DNA of 64,000 nt from Ehretia macrophylla. Its lineage: Eukaryota > Streptophyta > Magnoliopsida > Boraginales > Ehretiaceae. Shown piece after piece: positions 35,084-48,728 of the stretch. A program made the position numbers and the translations under genes. The DNA is taken from contig CM075773.1 of the NCBI GenBank assembly GCA_037974665.1, positions 48,748,080-48,812,079 of the forward strand, written 5' to 3'. The notes under the pieces were generated by a model. That model worked only from the letters and a program-made list of their open reading frames with translations, searched no databases and was not told where the DNA came from. Position 1 is the first letter of the stretch. The number at the start of each line of letters is the position of its first letter.

Positions 35084-38000
35084 TTATGAGCCATATTGCG
35101 AACAAGAAGAAAAAGCGAGATTTTTGGTAACCTGGGAATGCACATGCTCCTCAGACTCCTTTGGATCTGCTTGAAATGCATAATTAAAGAAAGCTGATGG
35201 AATTTAAGAACAAACTGTAGATGCCTTCTACCTATAGCTACAAGAAAGAACCTTGTGCTACAGCTACGTCTTATATTTGCATATTTCTTGAGGAGCTGAC
35301 TATTTTTTGTGTCATTTTTTTTTCTCAATAATGTTAGCTTGAATGCATATTTTTCGAGTTTCTATAACTAAAAAAAGAGATAGCACAATTTTCAAGCAGC
35401 CACCAGCTAAATGAACTTCCTGAGTGCACAGATTATGGAATTTTCTGAGAGCCTCGTGCTTGAAGAATTATAACATTAAGTACTTTTCATGTTGTAAAAA
35501 AGTTCAAATTCATACAATATCTACCCCTAGTGTTAACATCAAACGTGCATATTTCCTAGAAGATATTCAATTCGGTTGATTTTAGAAAATAATAAAGAAG
35601 AATGATAACCACCCACAATATAGCACCATATTAAGCTACATAATTAAGTAGATTAACTTGCAATATATGTGGATAGACACATGCACAAAGCGCGCGATGA
35701 CACCAGCTTTTGCCATGTACAATTCTATTTTAAACTAAAGCACGCAAAACCAAAGAAAATATGAGAGCTTCAAATAGTTTTTTACCTGCAAGATACTGTT
35801 GTCCACTGACCCTTCTCCTAGATATATGTTCAGCAAGTTCACTTACAACTAAACGAGATAAGAGAAGACCAGCTGCAAGAGCACCAACTATCAGCATTGC
35901 GAAAACTGCATCCCATCCTATTGTTGAAAGAAACCCAGTCAATAGAGGGCCCAAAGCAGCACCAATGGATCCAGTGCCATCAATAATGGCAGTAACTGTT
36001 GCCAGTGCTCGAGAATCTCCTCTAATAGAGCTGTGAGTACCAAGATCAGCAGAGACTGCTGTTGTGATAAGTGCATATGGCCCATTTACGAACAAACCAG
36101 CAGTCATCATAAGCACAATGTTCATTGTTTGTGATGTGCTTCCATACGATCGGTAGAGGAGCATTGAGGGAATAGCTGCATACATAAAAGTGGCGGCTGT
36201 AGTGGCCCGAGCCCTTGACTTGTCAGATATGTAGCCAGCCAAAATTCCACCAACAATTCCTCCTACATCAAAGAGGGTGGAGAGATTCCCAGCAGATTTC
36301 ACAGACATGTACTCTCCTCCAATAGCTGTACAAAGCAGTAGGAACCTAATGAGAAACATAAAACTAGAATCTCTGCAAAGATAAGGAGTCTCTGCAATGA
36401 CTTCCAAGCACAAGCAGGATGCAACTGCCCTAGACATCTACTAGAGAATTCACAATCTCTACACAATTTAGTGTTTCAACCTCGGTTTTGCTCAATGAAT
36501 GCTAGCATTAAACTAAAGAGAGTGATTTGACCAAAGAGAGAGAGAGTACCAGGGGCCCTAAACAGTTTGGGTAAGGCTTTCTTGAATCAAGAAAAAGCAA
36601 AACTGAGAATATTTCAAAAAAATAAGTAAATGAATACGAAGGAAAGACATGAGAAGTTGCAAGTATATGGACTGCAGAAGAATCTCAATACCAAAAAGAA
36701 ATCCTACAGAGCGTCGTCATATTAGTAACTACATACCAAACCACCAACAATTTAAGCGATCAAGTATGCAATTCAAAGACGATAATAGCAAGTCTTTTTT
36801 CTTCTTTTCTATAGCATGATAAAAAAGTAATTAATCTTTTATATGTTCCAACAGGGTGACACTCCCATATATAGATAACTAACCAAAAAACCATGATATA
36901 ATCCAGAGAATGACAATCAACCGAAAAGATCACCTTTGTAAAAGTATAAATTTACTGTTGACTTCAGTTCCATTTCCTTATCTTTTAACTGCTTCTGTCT
37001 TTTACCAGCAAGTTGACACTGTTATCTTTCACAGTAGTTATCGTCATGGAACTGAAAAGTTTTTCACTCAGTTGTAAAGACAATTATGCCAATGCAACAA
37101 CATTTTATGTTATTCTTCTAAGTTTATCTTGTAAACATTCTCTTATTTTTTTGTCTGAATCACATTATTGCGTCTTCATTATTCTATAAGCGCAGTTAAG
37201 TAGTGAGGGAATAGGAAAACAGATTAAGTGAAAAATCTCATTGTGGAACATGAAGTCAAGTGGACTGCAGAAAAATGACACTAGTAGGGCTTAAGATTAG
37301 ATAAATTTCATGTCTTAGAAAATGCATTGCAAGTTAAATTCCAAGAGGCCCAAGATATTGGCCTATCTAGAGATTGAAGTCACAATGTCACAAAGTAACG
37401 ACATAAATAAGAAAACTCGATTAGGAGGAAGCTTTTATATCTTTTCAAAATTTGGTTTTGTGATAATAAAAAAGCACCCATATGCAAAACTACCATCATC
37501 AATCTTTTTAATTAGATAAAAGTTGACATTTCAAGCCAGATAGAGTAGAAGTCTAGTATTAATAAACAGGTCAGCTTATTTTCGAGGTATAATCATCCAC
37601 GGTGAAATAAGAGTAACAAAAGCCACTAAGAGACTACAAGAGCAACAAAATCCATCAATAGAGAAAAGAGCCTATCCAATAAACAAACCAGAAATATTAA
37701 CTTCCCATGTAATAGATTCTACTAGAGCAGTACATGGAACAAGAGGAAATACAAAATCTAGAAGCAAGTTCATGAGACGAATAAACAAACAAATGAAGAA
37801 GAAGTAAAACAATGTAAAATACACAAAATGGGACCCAAGAGAATACCTGTCTGACTTAGATAAAATGGCAACCAGTACAAAAATGTGTATGCCACCAGTT
37901 TTGCAAAGAAGAGGCATAATGCAAATGGAATTACTCCTGGTATTGAACAAGCTTCTAGGAGCCCGACACTTCTCCTGTTTGCTGAAGAATACTTAGGGTC

Positions 38001-38942
38001 ACTGCTCTTTCCATCTTCAGCTCCAGCATCTTTACCAGTCTGACCTTCTTCATTGTTAGTCCCTGCAGTATCTTTCCCCATCTGCGCTTCTTCATCATTA
38101 GGCACCCTCCCAACCTCAACAGGTGAATTGTTAGGAAAAGAAAACCCAACATCTTCAGGATACGCCGCCAAGAATAAGTACACCAATATCCCCCCAAGAC
38201 ATATAAAAGCACCCGGAACAATAAATGACCATCCCCAACCATACTGCAAAACAGCAGCAGCCATAAGCGATCCAGTGATATTCCCAATTGATGTATGAGC
38301 ATTCCAAATTCCCATTATCAATCCTCTCTTCCTCTTCCCAAACCAATTCCCAACGATCGCAACAACCGAAGGCCATCCCGTGGCCTGAAACAACCCGGCC
38401 ACCATTTGCATAACCAAGAAAAACCAGAACACATGAATATCCCAAAAATAACCCATCCCAAATAGCCCCACGAAAATGCCACTCCCAATCATCCCTGTTG
38501 TCAAGAACAACCTTAAATCCAACCTATCCCCTAAATGCCCTGCAACATACATTCCCATCGAATAACACGCGAGAAACGCGACATCAATTTCCCCTAATTT
38601 CGATGTCCCATCTTCTCCATTAAATGGTGCCCAACCTTTCTTTTCATTCAATTTACTACTCAAAACACTAATTTTTTCCCTCTTCTCTTTGTTGACAAAA
38701 ATTTCACCAATAGGCCATGGATGATACAAGATGGTATCATTCTCTACAGGCTCTGGATCAAGAACACTTTTAACTATACTACTAGGCTTTCTTGAAGCAT
38801 GGTAACAAGTATATGCTATGAATGTAACAAGCAAAATCACATATCTATATGTTGTCAAGCTCCAATCTTTGCCTCTAATGCTTCTTATTACCAAAATCCC
38901 AGGTGGCATTTTCCTCAATCTTACATCATTTTCACTAGCCAT
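35084..38942 (-). CDS. G3Pp: Glycerol-3-phosphate permease-like MFS transporter
   Basis: Three exons on the minus strand: 38942-37847, 36325-35786 and 35166-35084, joined by GT-AG introns with matching phases, give 572 residues. The protein has the major-facilitator pattern of about twelve membrane segments in two halves. The N-terminal part (KDWSLTTYRYVILLVTFIAYTCYHASRKPSSIVKS) and the loop with GHLGDRLDLRL between early helices are typical of plant glycerol-3-phosphate permeases (organophosphate:phosphate antiporter family). A hydrophilic middle loop of about 60 residues holds two related NxEExQxGKD units. The second half has GGILAGYISDKSRARA and NGPYALITTAVSADLG. Related plant genes are induced by phosphate starvation; transport of glycerol-3-phosphate here is inferred from the family. 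The last exon is short and its use is less certain. Which of the plant paralogues it represents cannot be settled by eye. Confidence 0.85.
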
Positions 38943-39434
38943 CTTTTTTTTTCCAAAAAAAAAAAAAATTACCCTTTATAGAAAATCAATGAAAAAATCC
39001 AATCTTGCCCAGAAATTTTAATATTTTTTTCACTAAAGTTTCAATCTTGGAAATTGAAAAATCAAGAATACATCAACATCAATTTGTTTATAAAGAAAGT
39101 AATTCAAAAAAATCTCAAAAAATAATGAATATTTACCAGAAATTAATATTCTTTCACTTGAAAGCTCATGAATGTATCAACATCAGTTTGTTTATGCAAG
39201 TAAAGAGCTGAAAATGATGGATATGTACCAAGTGGGGTCACAATTTTGACAGGTGACCATGAGGTTTATGACATTTTTGTTGAATTTCTTGCATACATAA
39301 GGAGAGAGAGAGAGAGAGATTCTGAGATGCTTGAGGTATATTCTTTCCTGCTCTAGTGTGTGCGAGAAATGTGTGAAACAGTGTGTGAGAGAGACGTCGG
39401 TAACGATGGGGCGAGTTGTTGGCGGGAGAGACGG

Positions 39435-39460
39435 TATTTAAGGAAAATTGGACACGTGGC
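39435..39460 (-). promoter_or_regulatory. Candidate promoter of the transporter gene: TATA-like word and G-box/ABRE
   Basis: On the minus strand GCCACGTGT (39452-39460, holding the G-box CACGTG) stands about 12 bp before TTAAATA (39435-39441). A (CT)n leader stretch follows (39302-39322 on the plus strand reads gagaga). Together they form a plausible core promoter about 490 bp before the start codon; G-boxes of this form bind bZIP or bHLH factors. Confidence 0.4.
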
Positions 39461-40945
39461 CTTATGTTGGTAGTTTGGGATTCCGTTAGTTTGCTGCATA
39501 CGACTTCCAAATCCAACATATTTTAATAAGTGAGTCGGATATAGGAATTTGATATACACTAATTATTTTTATTGAAAGTTATTTTTTTTATTAGTTTGCC
39601 ACAAGAAAAATCGTGTTTAAATATTTTCGTTTAACTCATTTCATGCTTTCCTCTATCTTTTTTACCGGATGTTATTTTCATATATTTATACATTTTAACA
39701 CGTATCTTTATAAGTCGTATCTTAATATGTTCATACCATTTTTAACAATTCTTTCTTGTTTTATCATCAATTAGAACCCCTCATTTTTTCTCATATCACA
39801 TTATTCCTAATCTTTTCATTCTTGGTTTTGCTACACATCTATCTCAACATTTTTATTTTTATCACCGTTATCTTATGAATATAATGATACTTCACTACCT
39901 AACAGTCTTAACGATACGATCAAAATTTTAAATTATTTTTTGATATTATACAAGACTTATTGTGAACATAAGGTAAAATTTATCAGTAGTTTTCAATATT
40001 TAGATAAAGTTTTAAATAATCTCTAATATTATAAAAATCATATATGATCTTAATGTTTCACAAAAGCCATCAATTTTGTGGCTCATGTTATCTCTACATA
40101 AAATTTGAAAGAATTATTATCGAATTACTTTTATACTCCAGCAAATTCATCTCTCAAATTTTCAAGTGAAATAGTACGTGAAGTTTTCACATGGCCCTTT
40201 TTGTTTTATTTTTTAACATAAAATTTATAGTAGGAATTACTTCAATATTTATGGTAAATATTACACTCATAATATGACTTGTAAAATATTAAAAACTAAT
40301 AGTAATGATTTAGAATATTATAAACTAGTTTGAAAATTCAAGTAAAAATTTGTCTTAAAAATAATTGATACCCCACAATGGCGGATGTAAATGGGAGCCA
40401 ACAGAAGCAGAACGTTAAAAATTCTATGTATTTTTAAAAAAATAAAAAAATAAATATTGATGTATTTTTAATTTAAAAATAATAACTATTCTTAATGAAA
40501 AAAATATATATTTATATAGTTAAAAAATTATATATTTTAGCATTTCCTATATCAAGATCCCCATATAGAAAAAGTTCAAGTAAAATTGAGACTTATGAAT
40601 AATCTAATGGTGAATTGTTCTCTTTAACAATTAAAAAATCACAATTCGAATTTTATCAAAATAAAAATAGGTGAGAGCGGAGGATAAAAAAAAAACGTTT
40701 CAAGTAAAATTGCCATACGGCAAGTAACAAAGTAATTACTTTTCGGGTGTCACCAACAAAGTCTTGTCTTTCTTTGTCAAACTTAACAAGTTTAACACGA
40801 AATCATGTTACCATAATTGATATCACGTAGGATTACTCATTCAAGTCAACTTTTGATATCGCATCTTTATTGATTTTTTTTTTTTTTTTGTGCATTTTTA
40901 TTGATATTTGGTGATGCAGGCTTCTGTGCATGATATAACATCGTA
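39461..40945. other. Gene-free intergenic DNA
   Basis: AT-rich. A weak fourth match to the dispersed repeat (ggagccaacagaagc…, then T/A runs) stands near 40380-40520. No gene. Confidence 0.35.
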
Positions 40946-40948
40946 TAA

Positions 40949-41283
40949 GGGCATCCTCAATGGAGTCTTTAAATACAAAACTTTCATAATTTAGGTATTT
41001 TTAGAGACTCCAGTCTCTAAAAATAATACTATTCATGATAAAAGTACGTGGGGTCCACCACTTTTGGTTTAAAAGATGCCAAAATAGAGACTCAGTCTCC
41101 ATTTTCTTCCACAAATTTGTTGAAAAAAATAGAGACTGGGTCTCTATATTGGCATCTTTTAAGCCAAAAGTGGTGGACCCCAAGTACTTTTGTCATGAAT
41201 AGTATTGTTTTTAGAGACTGGAGTCTCTAAAAATACCCAAATTAGGAAAGTTTTGTATTTTAGAGACTCCATTGAGGATAGCC
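40949..41283. mobile_element. Palindromic Harbinger-like MITE (335 bp)
   Basis: The left end GGGCATCCTCAATGGAGTCT matches the reverse complement of the right end (GGCTATCCTCAATGGAGTCT). A 3-bp duplication TAA flanks it (40946-40948, 41284-41286), the size used by PIF/Harbinger elements. The inverted repeat extends almost through the whole element, leaving a loop of only about 20-30 bp, so transcripts would fold into one long hairpin. Nearly identical 60-codon frames on both strands (41048-41230, 41001-41183) are produced by this symmetry and are not genes. Confidence 0.85.
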
Positions 41284-41286
41284 TAA

Positions 41287-42329
41287 CTGAACAGTTAGTG
41301 ATCGTTAGCTTTTAATACGAGCATTTGATTTTATTTACAAAAATTGTTCATTATTATTGTTGGGTCTTTTTTTTATGATGTGAGAATTTAGTTGACAGTT
41401 TTTTATCGAATTATTTAACGAAATTTAATTACAAATTGATAAACTTTTAAATGTAATAATGTGTCTCCATAAATACATCAAAATAGTTAAGAACAATATT
41501 TTAAAATAATAAAAAATGTCAAATCCGTGACCTTTACGATTATCTCATTATGCACGCTTTCATTCCTCAACAGCTAACCGGCCTCATGAATTTTTCCATT
41601 TTAAAATGGTTGATGTAATGACTAATTGGACAGAGATTATTGTGTGCAATGGAGTATCCAATGTTCTCCCAGGCATTGTTAGGATTATATTATTAGGCCG
41701 AAAGGCAATCTTAGCTGCCATAGCAAACATGGAATCTTCATTACCACAAAAATAATTGACAGAATATCCTAAAATGATGCTACATTTGGTGGGGCTTTTT
41801 TTTTTTTTTTTTTATCAAGTCAAGTATGTATTAATGAAACTGATCATTGCAAAAGGTTAATCTTATACTAACAGGACGAAAATTTTCTTCGAGGTTACAC
41901 AATTAACGAGATATTAACTATCCAATCAATACACAAATAGTTTCTAACATTATTTTTAATTATTTAGTCACTTTTTTACTGGTATTTCTCTTTATGCATA
42001 GAAATCTTACTGTCGAGGTTTTAGCCGCAATCTATTATATATCACTCACAATTAATCTAGCCCTCCAATTAAAAAATCAGACAATAAGAATTGTCTGCGT
42101 TGGGTATAGACTCTACATCACTCTCCAATATGATACTAACAAATTTGAATTATTTTACAAATAGGCAGACATTGCTAATTACAATGTACAAACTACTATA
42201 TTTAGCAACAACAAAAAAAAAAGTGCAAATTGCAAAAAGTTACATAAAATCAACATCATAGCAAATATCAATTATCCCTCTCCCCCGTGCCAATTTATCA
42301 TTTTTTTTATTTAAGGGAAGTCAATATTA
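41287..42329. other. Gene-free intergenic DNA
   Basis: AT-rich sequence with a ~20-base T run near 41796-41812. Nothing further supported before the Copia element. Confidence 0.4.
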
Positions 42330-42334
42330 TATCA

Positions 42335-43837
42335 TGTTGGCCTGAAAAGTCTATAATCTTTATTTTGATAATAACAAAACATTTTAATAGTGCTTTAGCA
42401 TCTTTTTTGTAAGTCATTCATTCCAAAGCAAGTCTACATCAACATTGGATCAAGTTGTTTCAGTCAAAGAGTAGAAAGCTTTTTGGATCAAAGACCAGGC
42501 ACTATCAAATTGTTTCCAAGCCCTAAAGAATTCAAGTTATTGACTCATAGATAAAGAGGGAGTCACAAGGAAGGAGAAGTGGTGACATAAGGGGTACCGG
42601 CTTTAAAAGTTGTCGCTTGCCTAAGTATGATTTGCATCGCTCAAAATTTCTCAAAAAAATGTTTTTTATTTCAAAATCATTCGTAGAAAAATATTTTTAT
42701 TTCAAACTCTTGCTTTTGAAATCATTTTATAAAAATACATTTCAACTGGTTTGAAATCTTTTGGGATGTTAAAAAATGCTAAGAAATCTCTTTTTTCAAT
42801 GTGCCCAAATATTTCTGGGCTCAAAATATCTTTTCAGCATTTTTTATGACATCCGGGCGTTACCGGCATTTTCCGGTCGCCCGGATAGAAGGTGCAACGC
42901 CTGGCAGAAAAGACCGATCCGGGCGATACACGCTCTTTCCGGGCGCCCGGATCAGTGCCTCAGCGCCCGGATGAGTTAACGGGAAAATCCGGAAATCTTG
43001 CTTAAAATTCGATTTTTGTCTAATATTTCCCTCTTTTTAAGTCATGCCTTCTCACCTTCAAAATTATCTCCTCAAGCCATAATTTTCAGATTTTCAAAAG
43101 AGCTTTCATATCATTCCTATTGAGAAATCTTGAGCTATCATTATCATATCTTTTGAGCATTCAAAGCCATTTTCCAAGTGTAAAATCAAACTCAAAAGGG
43201 AGTTGCAATTTTCATTTATTCTACCACATAATCTTTGTAATACATTCTTTCACATAGATTGAGAGAATCATTGTGAGAAGAAGTATTGTAATCCTTTGTG
43301 GACTCAAAGGAAGAGAGAGTAGTAGGTTAAGCTTCACCTACTTTTGAAGGAGCTTGTGTAACTCTTGTGGACTCAAGAGTAATTGTAGTTGGTTCTTGCT
43401 TCACCAACATTTGAAGAAGCGTCATAGTGAAGTGTTATTAAAATCCTAAGGGAAGAGAAGACCTTAGGTGGTGGACTAGGCCTTCGGGAGTGCGAACCAC
43501 TTGAAAATCATCGTGTTTGATTTCTCTTACTCTATTCTCTTTATTTTCAAGCTATTTACTTTCGTGTGGATATTGCTCATCTTAATTGCTTGGTAATTGT
43601 TGAGATATCTATTTGAAATTTTACCTTGAAACTCTAATTGCATATCTAGTGTTAAATACTCATATGCTAACCAAGTGTTTGATAAATTGCCTACAAGAGC
43701 TTCTAGTTTATTATCAATCCTTACTAGACATTGCCTCCATATTAAGAAATTTTAAATAGCTTAACCTTGCCTAAACAACCTAATTCCCCCCCCCCCCCCC
43801 CCCCCCGCCCCCTCTTTTAGGTTATTAAGGACCAACA
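42335..43837 (+). repeat. 5' LTR of the Copia element
   Basis: 1503 bp. By eye about 35 base differences separate it from the 3' LTR, roughly 2 percent, many of them C/T or G/A. A GC-rich block near 42850-42980 carries the palindrome CCGGGCGCCCGG (42939-42950) and several gccGGGCG words. A run of 21 C (43786-43806) is expanded compared with the 3' LTR, where the site reads cacccccctccc. Confidence 0.95.
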
Positions 43838-43839
43838 AG

Positions 43840-43853
43840 TGGTATCAAGAGCT
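43840..43853 (+). promoter_or_regulatory. Primer-binding site of the Copia element
   Basis: TGGTATCAAGAGCT begins two bases after the 5' LTR. It resembles the initiator-Met tRNA complement TGGTATCAGAGC with one additional A. Confidence 0.75.
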
Positions 43854-43893
43854 AGTACTCTACACATAGCTTAACATCTAGTAGAGGATCCCT

Positions 43894-45565
43894 ATGGCAA
43901 GCTCATCAATGTCTAATATAGTTGAAGGACAATCTTCCTCTACACCACCATTGTTTAATGGAACAAACTATTCTTTTTGGAAAACTAGGATGAGAATCTA
44001 TATTATAGCAAATGACATAAGAGTTTGATATGTGATAAAAAAATGGACCAATCAATCCTACTTTAACTAAAAAGGAAGGAGAACAAAGTATCACTACCCC
44101 CAAACCGGAAAAAGATTATAATGATGATGACTTCAAAATGTGTGAAAGAAACTATAAAGCTATGAATATGTTATATCTTGCTTTAGATTCAAATGAGTTC
44201 AATAAAATTTCCGGATGCAAAAGTGCTAAAGAAATTTGGGATCAATTAGAAGTCACATATGAGGGCACCAATCAAGTTAAAGAAACTAGAATAAACATGC
44301 TTGTTCATAAATATGGAATGTTCAAAATGTCTTTTGATGAAAATATAGAACAAATGTTTTCTAGATTCACTGATATTGTTAATGCTCTAAAATCTCTTGG
44401 AAAAGAGTATTCTAATGAAGAATTGGTAGGAAAAGCTCTTCGAAGCTTAACCGAGCCATGGGAAGCTAAAGTAACGGCTATTGAAGAAGCTAGAGACCTC
44501 AAAACTCTCACTCTTAGTGAACTTATGGGATCTCTTATGAGCCATGAGTTGAAGAGGAAAGATCGAGAAGAAGAAAAAAGGAATAATAAAAAGTCACTTG
44601 CGCTTCTTGCATCAAAGGCTTACTCAAGTGATGAAGAAGAAGAAAACAAAGAAGATGATGATGAGATAACTCTTCTTACAAGGAACTTTAAGAAATTTCT
44701 TAAATTCAAAAAGGTAAGCAAAGCTCCCTACAATAGGTTTATGAACAAAGGAATAAACAAATCAAAAGAAGAAGGAAGGTGCTTCAATTGTGACAAGACA
44801 GGTCATATAAAAGCAAATTGTCCAAAACTAATCAAAACCAAGGAAGGAAAAGCTTTGAAGGCAACATACGTTGATGACTATGCATCAACCGGTGAGGAAA
44901 GTGAAAATGAAGAAGTGGCAAACATCGTTTGTCTTATGACAAAAGAAGATGATGAGGTATGTTCTTCCTTTAACTCCGAATATTACACCTCTAGCTCATT
45001 AATTGAAAATGAATGTTCTTTTGAAGAATTACAAAATGAATTCTCAAAAATGCATGATAGTTTTGAAATTGCAATTATTAAGATACATGAACTTCAAAAA
45101 GAAAATAATACCTTAAAAGAAGAAAATAAGTTGCTTGAAAAAGATCGAAATTTTGCTCATGAAAAAGCACTTAAAATTCATTTCGAAAATAATAATCTTC
45201 AAACAAAAATTGAAAAGCTTGAAAAAGAAAATCAAGGATTAAATAGAAACCTTGTAAGATTTACAAAAGGAAAAGAAAACCTTGATAAAATGCTTGGCTC
45301 TCAAAAAATGGCTTTTGATAAAAGTGGATTAGGATATGAACCTTCTTCAAAACAAAAATCTCTAAAAAGCTATTTTGTTAAAGCATCATCATCTACAAAT
45401 GAAGCATCAACATCTAAAGGATTTCAAAAAACATGCACCTATTGTGAAAGACAAGGTCACATAACATCACATTGTAAATTTCGAAATATGATAGGTAGAG
45501 ACTCCAAAATTCCTTCTTGGCTTAAACCAAAATGGATTATCAAAAGTGTTAAAAGTCAATACTAA
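43894..45565 (+). pseudogene. Copia gag, disrupted
   Basis: The frame opens at the ATG 43894 (MASSSMSNIVEGQ…). It is cut by TGA at 44026-44028 where the family has Trp, and by an extra A in an A7 run (44037-44043), after which the frame stays open to 45565. The long part holds the Gag capsid-like region (KEIWDQLEVTYEGTNQVKE), a zinc knuckle CFNCDKTGHIKANC at about 44781-44822, a coiled-coil-like Glu/Lys-rich stretch (about 45010-45290), and a second knuckle CTYCERQGHITSHC (about 45434-45475). The CX2CX4HX4C spacing is intact in both. Gag packages element RNA in cytoplasmic particles. Confidence 0.9.
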
Positions 45566-48500
45566 CAATATAGGACCCAATAGAACTTGGGGACCTAAAT
45601 TTTGTTTTTGTATATAGGTTACCCTAAGGATGAAGTATGAAGGAAATTAGGTCATTGATAGTGGATGTTCAAGGCATATGACCGGTGATCTATCTCTTTT
45701 CTATGAGCCTATCAAAAATTACAAAAGTTTTGTGAGCTTTGGAAATAATGAAAAAGGTAAAATCATTGGTAAAGGTAGCATTGGAAATAAAATATCCATT
45801 CATGATGTGCTACTTGTGAAAGGATTGCAACATAATTTGCTTAGTGTAAGCCAACTATGTGATAATGATTATCTAGTTAAATTTAAATCATCATGTTGCA
45901 CCATTTTTGACAAAATGAAAAATGTGTTGTTTACTGCAAATAGACATGAAAATGTCTATATTATTGACTTTGAAAGTATATCATGCCAAAATATTGATTG
46001 TTTAATCACAACAAATGAAAGTTCTTGGTTATGGCATAGAAGATTAGGACACATTAGTATGGATCTACTTGGTAAACTTTCTAGAAAGGATCTTGTGAGA
46101 GGCCTTCCTAAGACCAAGTTTGAAAAAGATCATTTATGTGATGCATGCCAATTTGGAAAACAACATAAAGCATCTTTCAAAACCATTAGCCATGTGTCTA
46201 CATCAAAAGCTCTACAAAAACTTCATATGGATCTTTTTGGACCAATGGATGTAATAAGTCTAGGAGGATCTAGATATGTTTTTGTCATTGTTGATGATTA
46301 TACTAGATACACATGGGTGATGTTTCTTACTTTCAAAAGTGATGCTTTCAATGAATTTGCAAAATTATGTAAAAGAGTGCAAAATGAGAAAGGATACTAT
46401 ATTTCATGCATTCATAGTGATCAAGGCACGAAATTCATAAATACATCTTTTGTGGAATTATGTGAACAAAATGGCATTGAGCATAATTTTTCGGCTCCTA
46501 GAACTCCTCAACAAAATGGGGTTGTTGAAAGGAAAAACCGAACTTTGCAAGAAATGGCAAGAACAATGTTGAAAGAAAACAACTTGCCTGCATACTTTTG
46601 GGGAGAAGCTATCAATACGGCTTGCTACACTCTAAATAGAGTTTTAATTAGACTTTCTCTAAAGAAAACTCTATATGAATTATGGAAAGGACGTACTCCA
46701 AATATTTCACATTTTAAAATTTTTGGATGTAAATGCTTCATCTTAAATAATAAGGAGTATCTTGGTAAGTTTGATTCAAAATCCGACGAATGTATTTTTA
46801 TTGGATATTCTTCTAGAAGCAAGGCATATCGAGTTTACAATAAAAGAACCTCCGTAATTGAGGAATCTATGCATATTAACTTTGATGAAACTAACCCATT
46901 TATGTCAAGAAAGGATGAAGATGATAATGTGAGCTTTCAACAAGTTGAATAACAAAGTCGACCTATTTCGACAAGTGAAGAAGGCAATACATCCACAAGC
47001 AATCAAATTGATACTCCAATAGAGGAAGAACAACCAACTTCAAATGATCAAATCATATCAACAAATCAAGATCTTCCAAAATGTTAGAAATTTGTCAAAA
47101 ATCATCCAAATGATCAAATCCTTGGGGATCCATCACAAGGTGTAAGAACTCGTTCCAATCTGAATACTTTTTGTGAACATGTAGCTTTTATATATCAAAT
47201 TGAACCTAAAAATATAAAAGAAGCATTATTGGATGATAATTGGATTATTGCCATGCAAGAAGAGCTTAATCAATTTGAAATAAATCAAGTTTGGACCTTA
47301 GTTGAAAGACTTAGTAATTACTCGATTATTGGTACAAAATGGGTTTTTCGAAACAAACTAGATGAATCCGGTAATGTAACTAGAAATAAGGCTAGATTAG
47401 TTGCTCAATGATATAATCAAGAAGAAGGAATAGACTATGAAGAAACCTTTGCACCGGTAGCTCGACTTGAATCCATTAGAATGTTACTAGCATATGCATG
47501 TTTTATGAACTTCAAACTCTATCAAATGGATGTCAAAAGTGCTTTCTTAAATGGATATCTTCAAGAAGAAGTTTATGTTGAACAACCACCCGGTTTTGAA
47601 AATACAAATTTATTAAGTCATGTATTCAAACTTCAAAAAGCTATTTATGGACTTAAACAAGCACCTAGGGTATGGTATGATAGATTAAGTAATTATCTAC
47701 TTGACAACGGCTTCTCTAGAGGTAAACTAGACTCTACTTTATTTGTAAAAAGAAAAGCTAAAGATATCTTGCTTGTTCAAATTTATGTTGATGACATTAT
47801 CTTTGGTTGCTACTAATGAATCCCTTTGCAAGTATTTTTCTGAATGTATGCACAAAGAATTTGAAATGAGCATGATGGGAGAATTAAATTTCTTCCTTGG
47901 ACTTCAAATCAAACAAACAAAAGAAGGATCTTCATTAATCAAGCCAAGTACATTAAGGAACTCATCAAAAGATTCGGACTTGAAACTGCAAAAGAAATGA
48001 ACACTCCTATGGGAACATCAATCAAACTTGACAAAGATGAAAAAGGTAAATCTGTTGATGAAAAGCAATATCGAGGTATGATCGGAAGCCTTCTCTATTT
48101 AACTGCCTCAAGACCTGATATTATGTTTTTTGTATGCTTATGTGCTCGGTTTCAATCTTCTCCGAAAGAATCACACTTGAATGCTGTAAAAAGGATTATT
48201 AGATACCTTAAGGGTACCATCAATCTAGGACTCTTTTATCCTAAAGGCACATCTTTTGAACTTCTAGGATACTCCGATGCTGATTATGCGGGATGAAAGA
48301 TTGATAGAAAAAGCACTAGCGGCAGTTGTCAATTTTTAGGACATGCCTTAGTTTCATGGTCTAGTAAGAAACAACATAGTGTAGCTCTTTCAACAGCAGA
48401 AGCAGAGTATGTAGCTATAGGTAATTGTGCAGCACAAATTCTATGGATGAAACAAACTTTACTTGACTTTGGTCTTGAATATGATCATGTGCCTATCAGG

Positions 48501-48728
48501 TGTGATAATACAAGTGCTATAAGTCTATCAAAGAACCCTATTCAACATTCTAGAACTAAGCATATTGAAATTCGTCATCATTTTCTAAGAGATCATGTGC
48601 AAAAAGGGGATATTGAACTTATTTTTGTTGATTCTTTGCATCAATTGGCCGATATTTTTACAAAACCATTGCATGAGAATCAATTTTGTATTATTAGAAG
48701 GGAACTAGGAATGCTTTGGGTCACTTAA
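45566..48728 (+). pseudogene. Copia pol (protease-integrase-RT-RNase H), disrupted
   Basis: A one-base loss near 45560-45570 and stops separate gag from pol; TAG at 45648-45650 stands just before the protease motif VIDSGCSRHMTG. Integrase follows, with HHCC residues (HRRLGH…CDACQFG) and the catalytic regions MDLFGPMD, SDQGTKF and NGVVERKNRT. Further stops: 46950-46952, TAG 47085-47087, TGA 47409-47411, TGA 48294-48296. Frameshifts lie near 47805 (additional T) and near 47920. RT shows [17 protein letters not shown] and YVDDIIFG; RNase H shows STAEAEYVAI and ends LADIFTKPL. Active-site residues are mostly kept while the frame is lost, so selection for function stopped fairly recently or activity came from another copy. 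Confidence 0.9.

Noticed and set aside
38155..38445. 96-codon minus-strand frame within the transporter gene
   Set aside because: Out-of-frame overlap with transporter exon 1, which has clear family motifs.
41001..41230. Nearly identical 60-codon frames on both strands
   Set aside because: Produced by the palindromic symmetry of the MITE.
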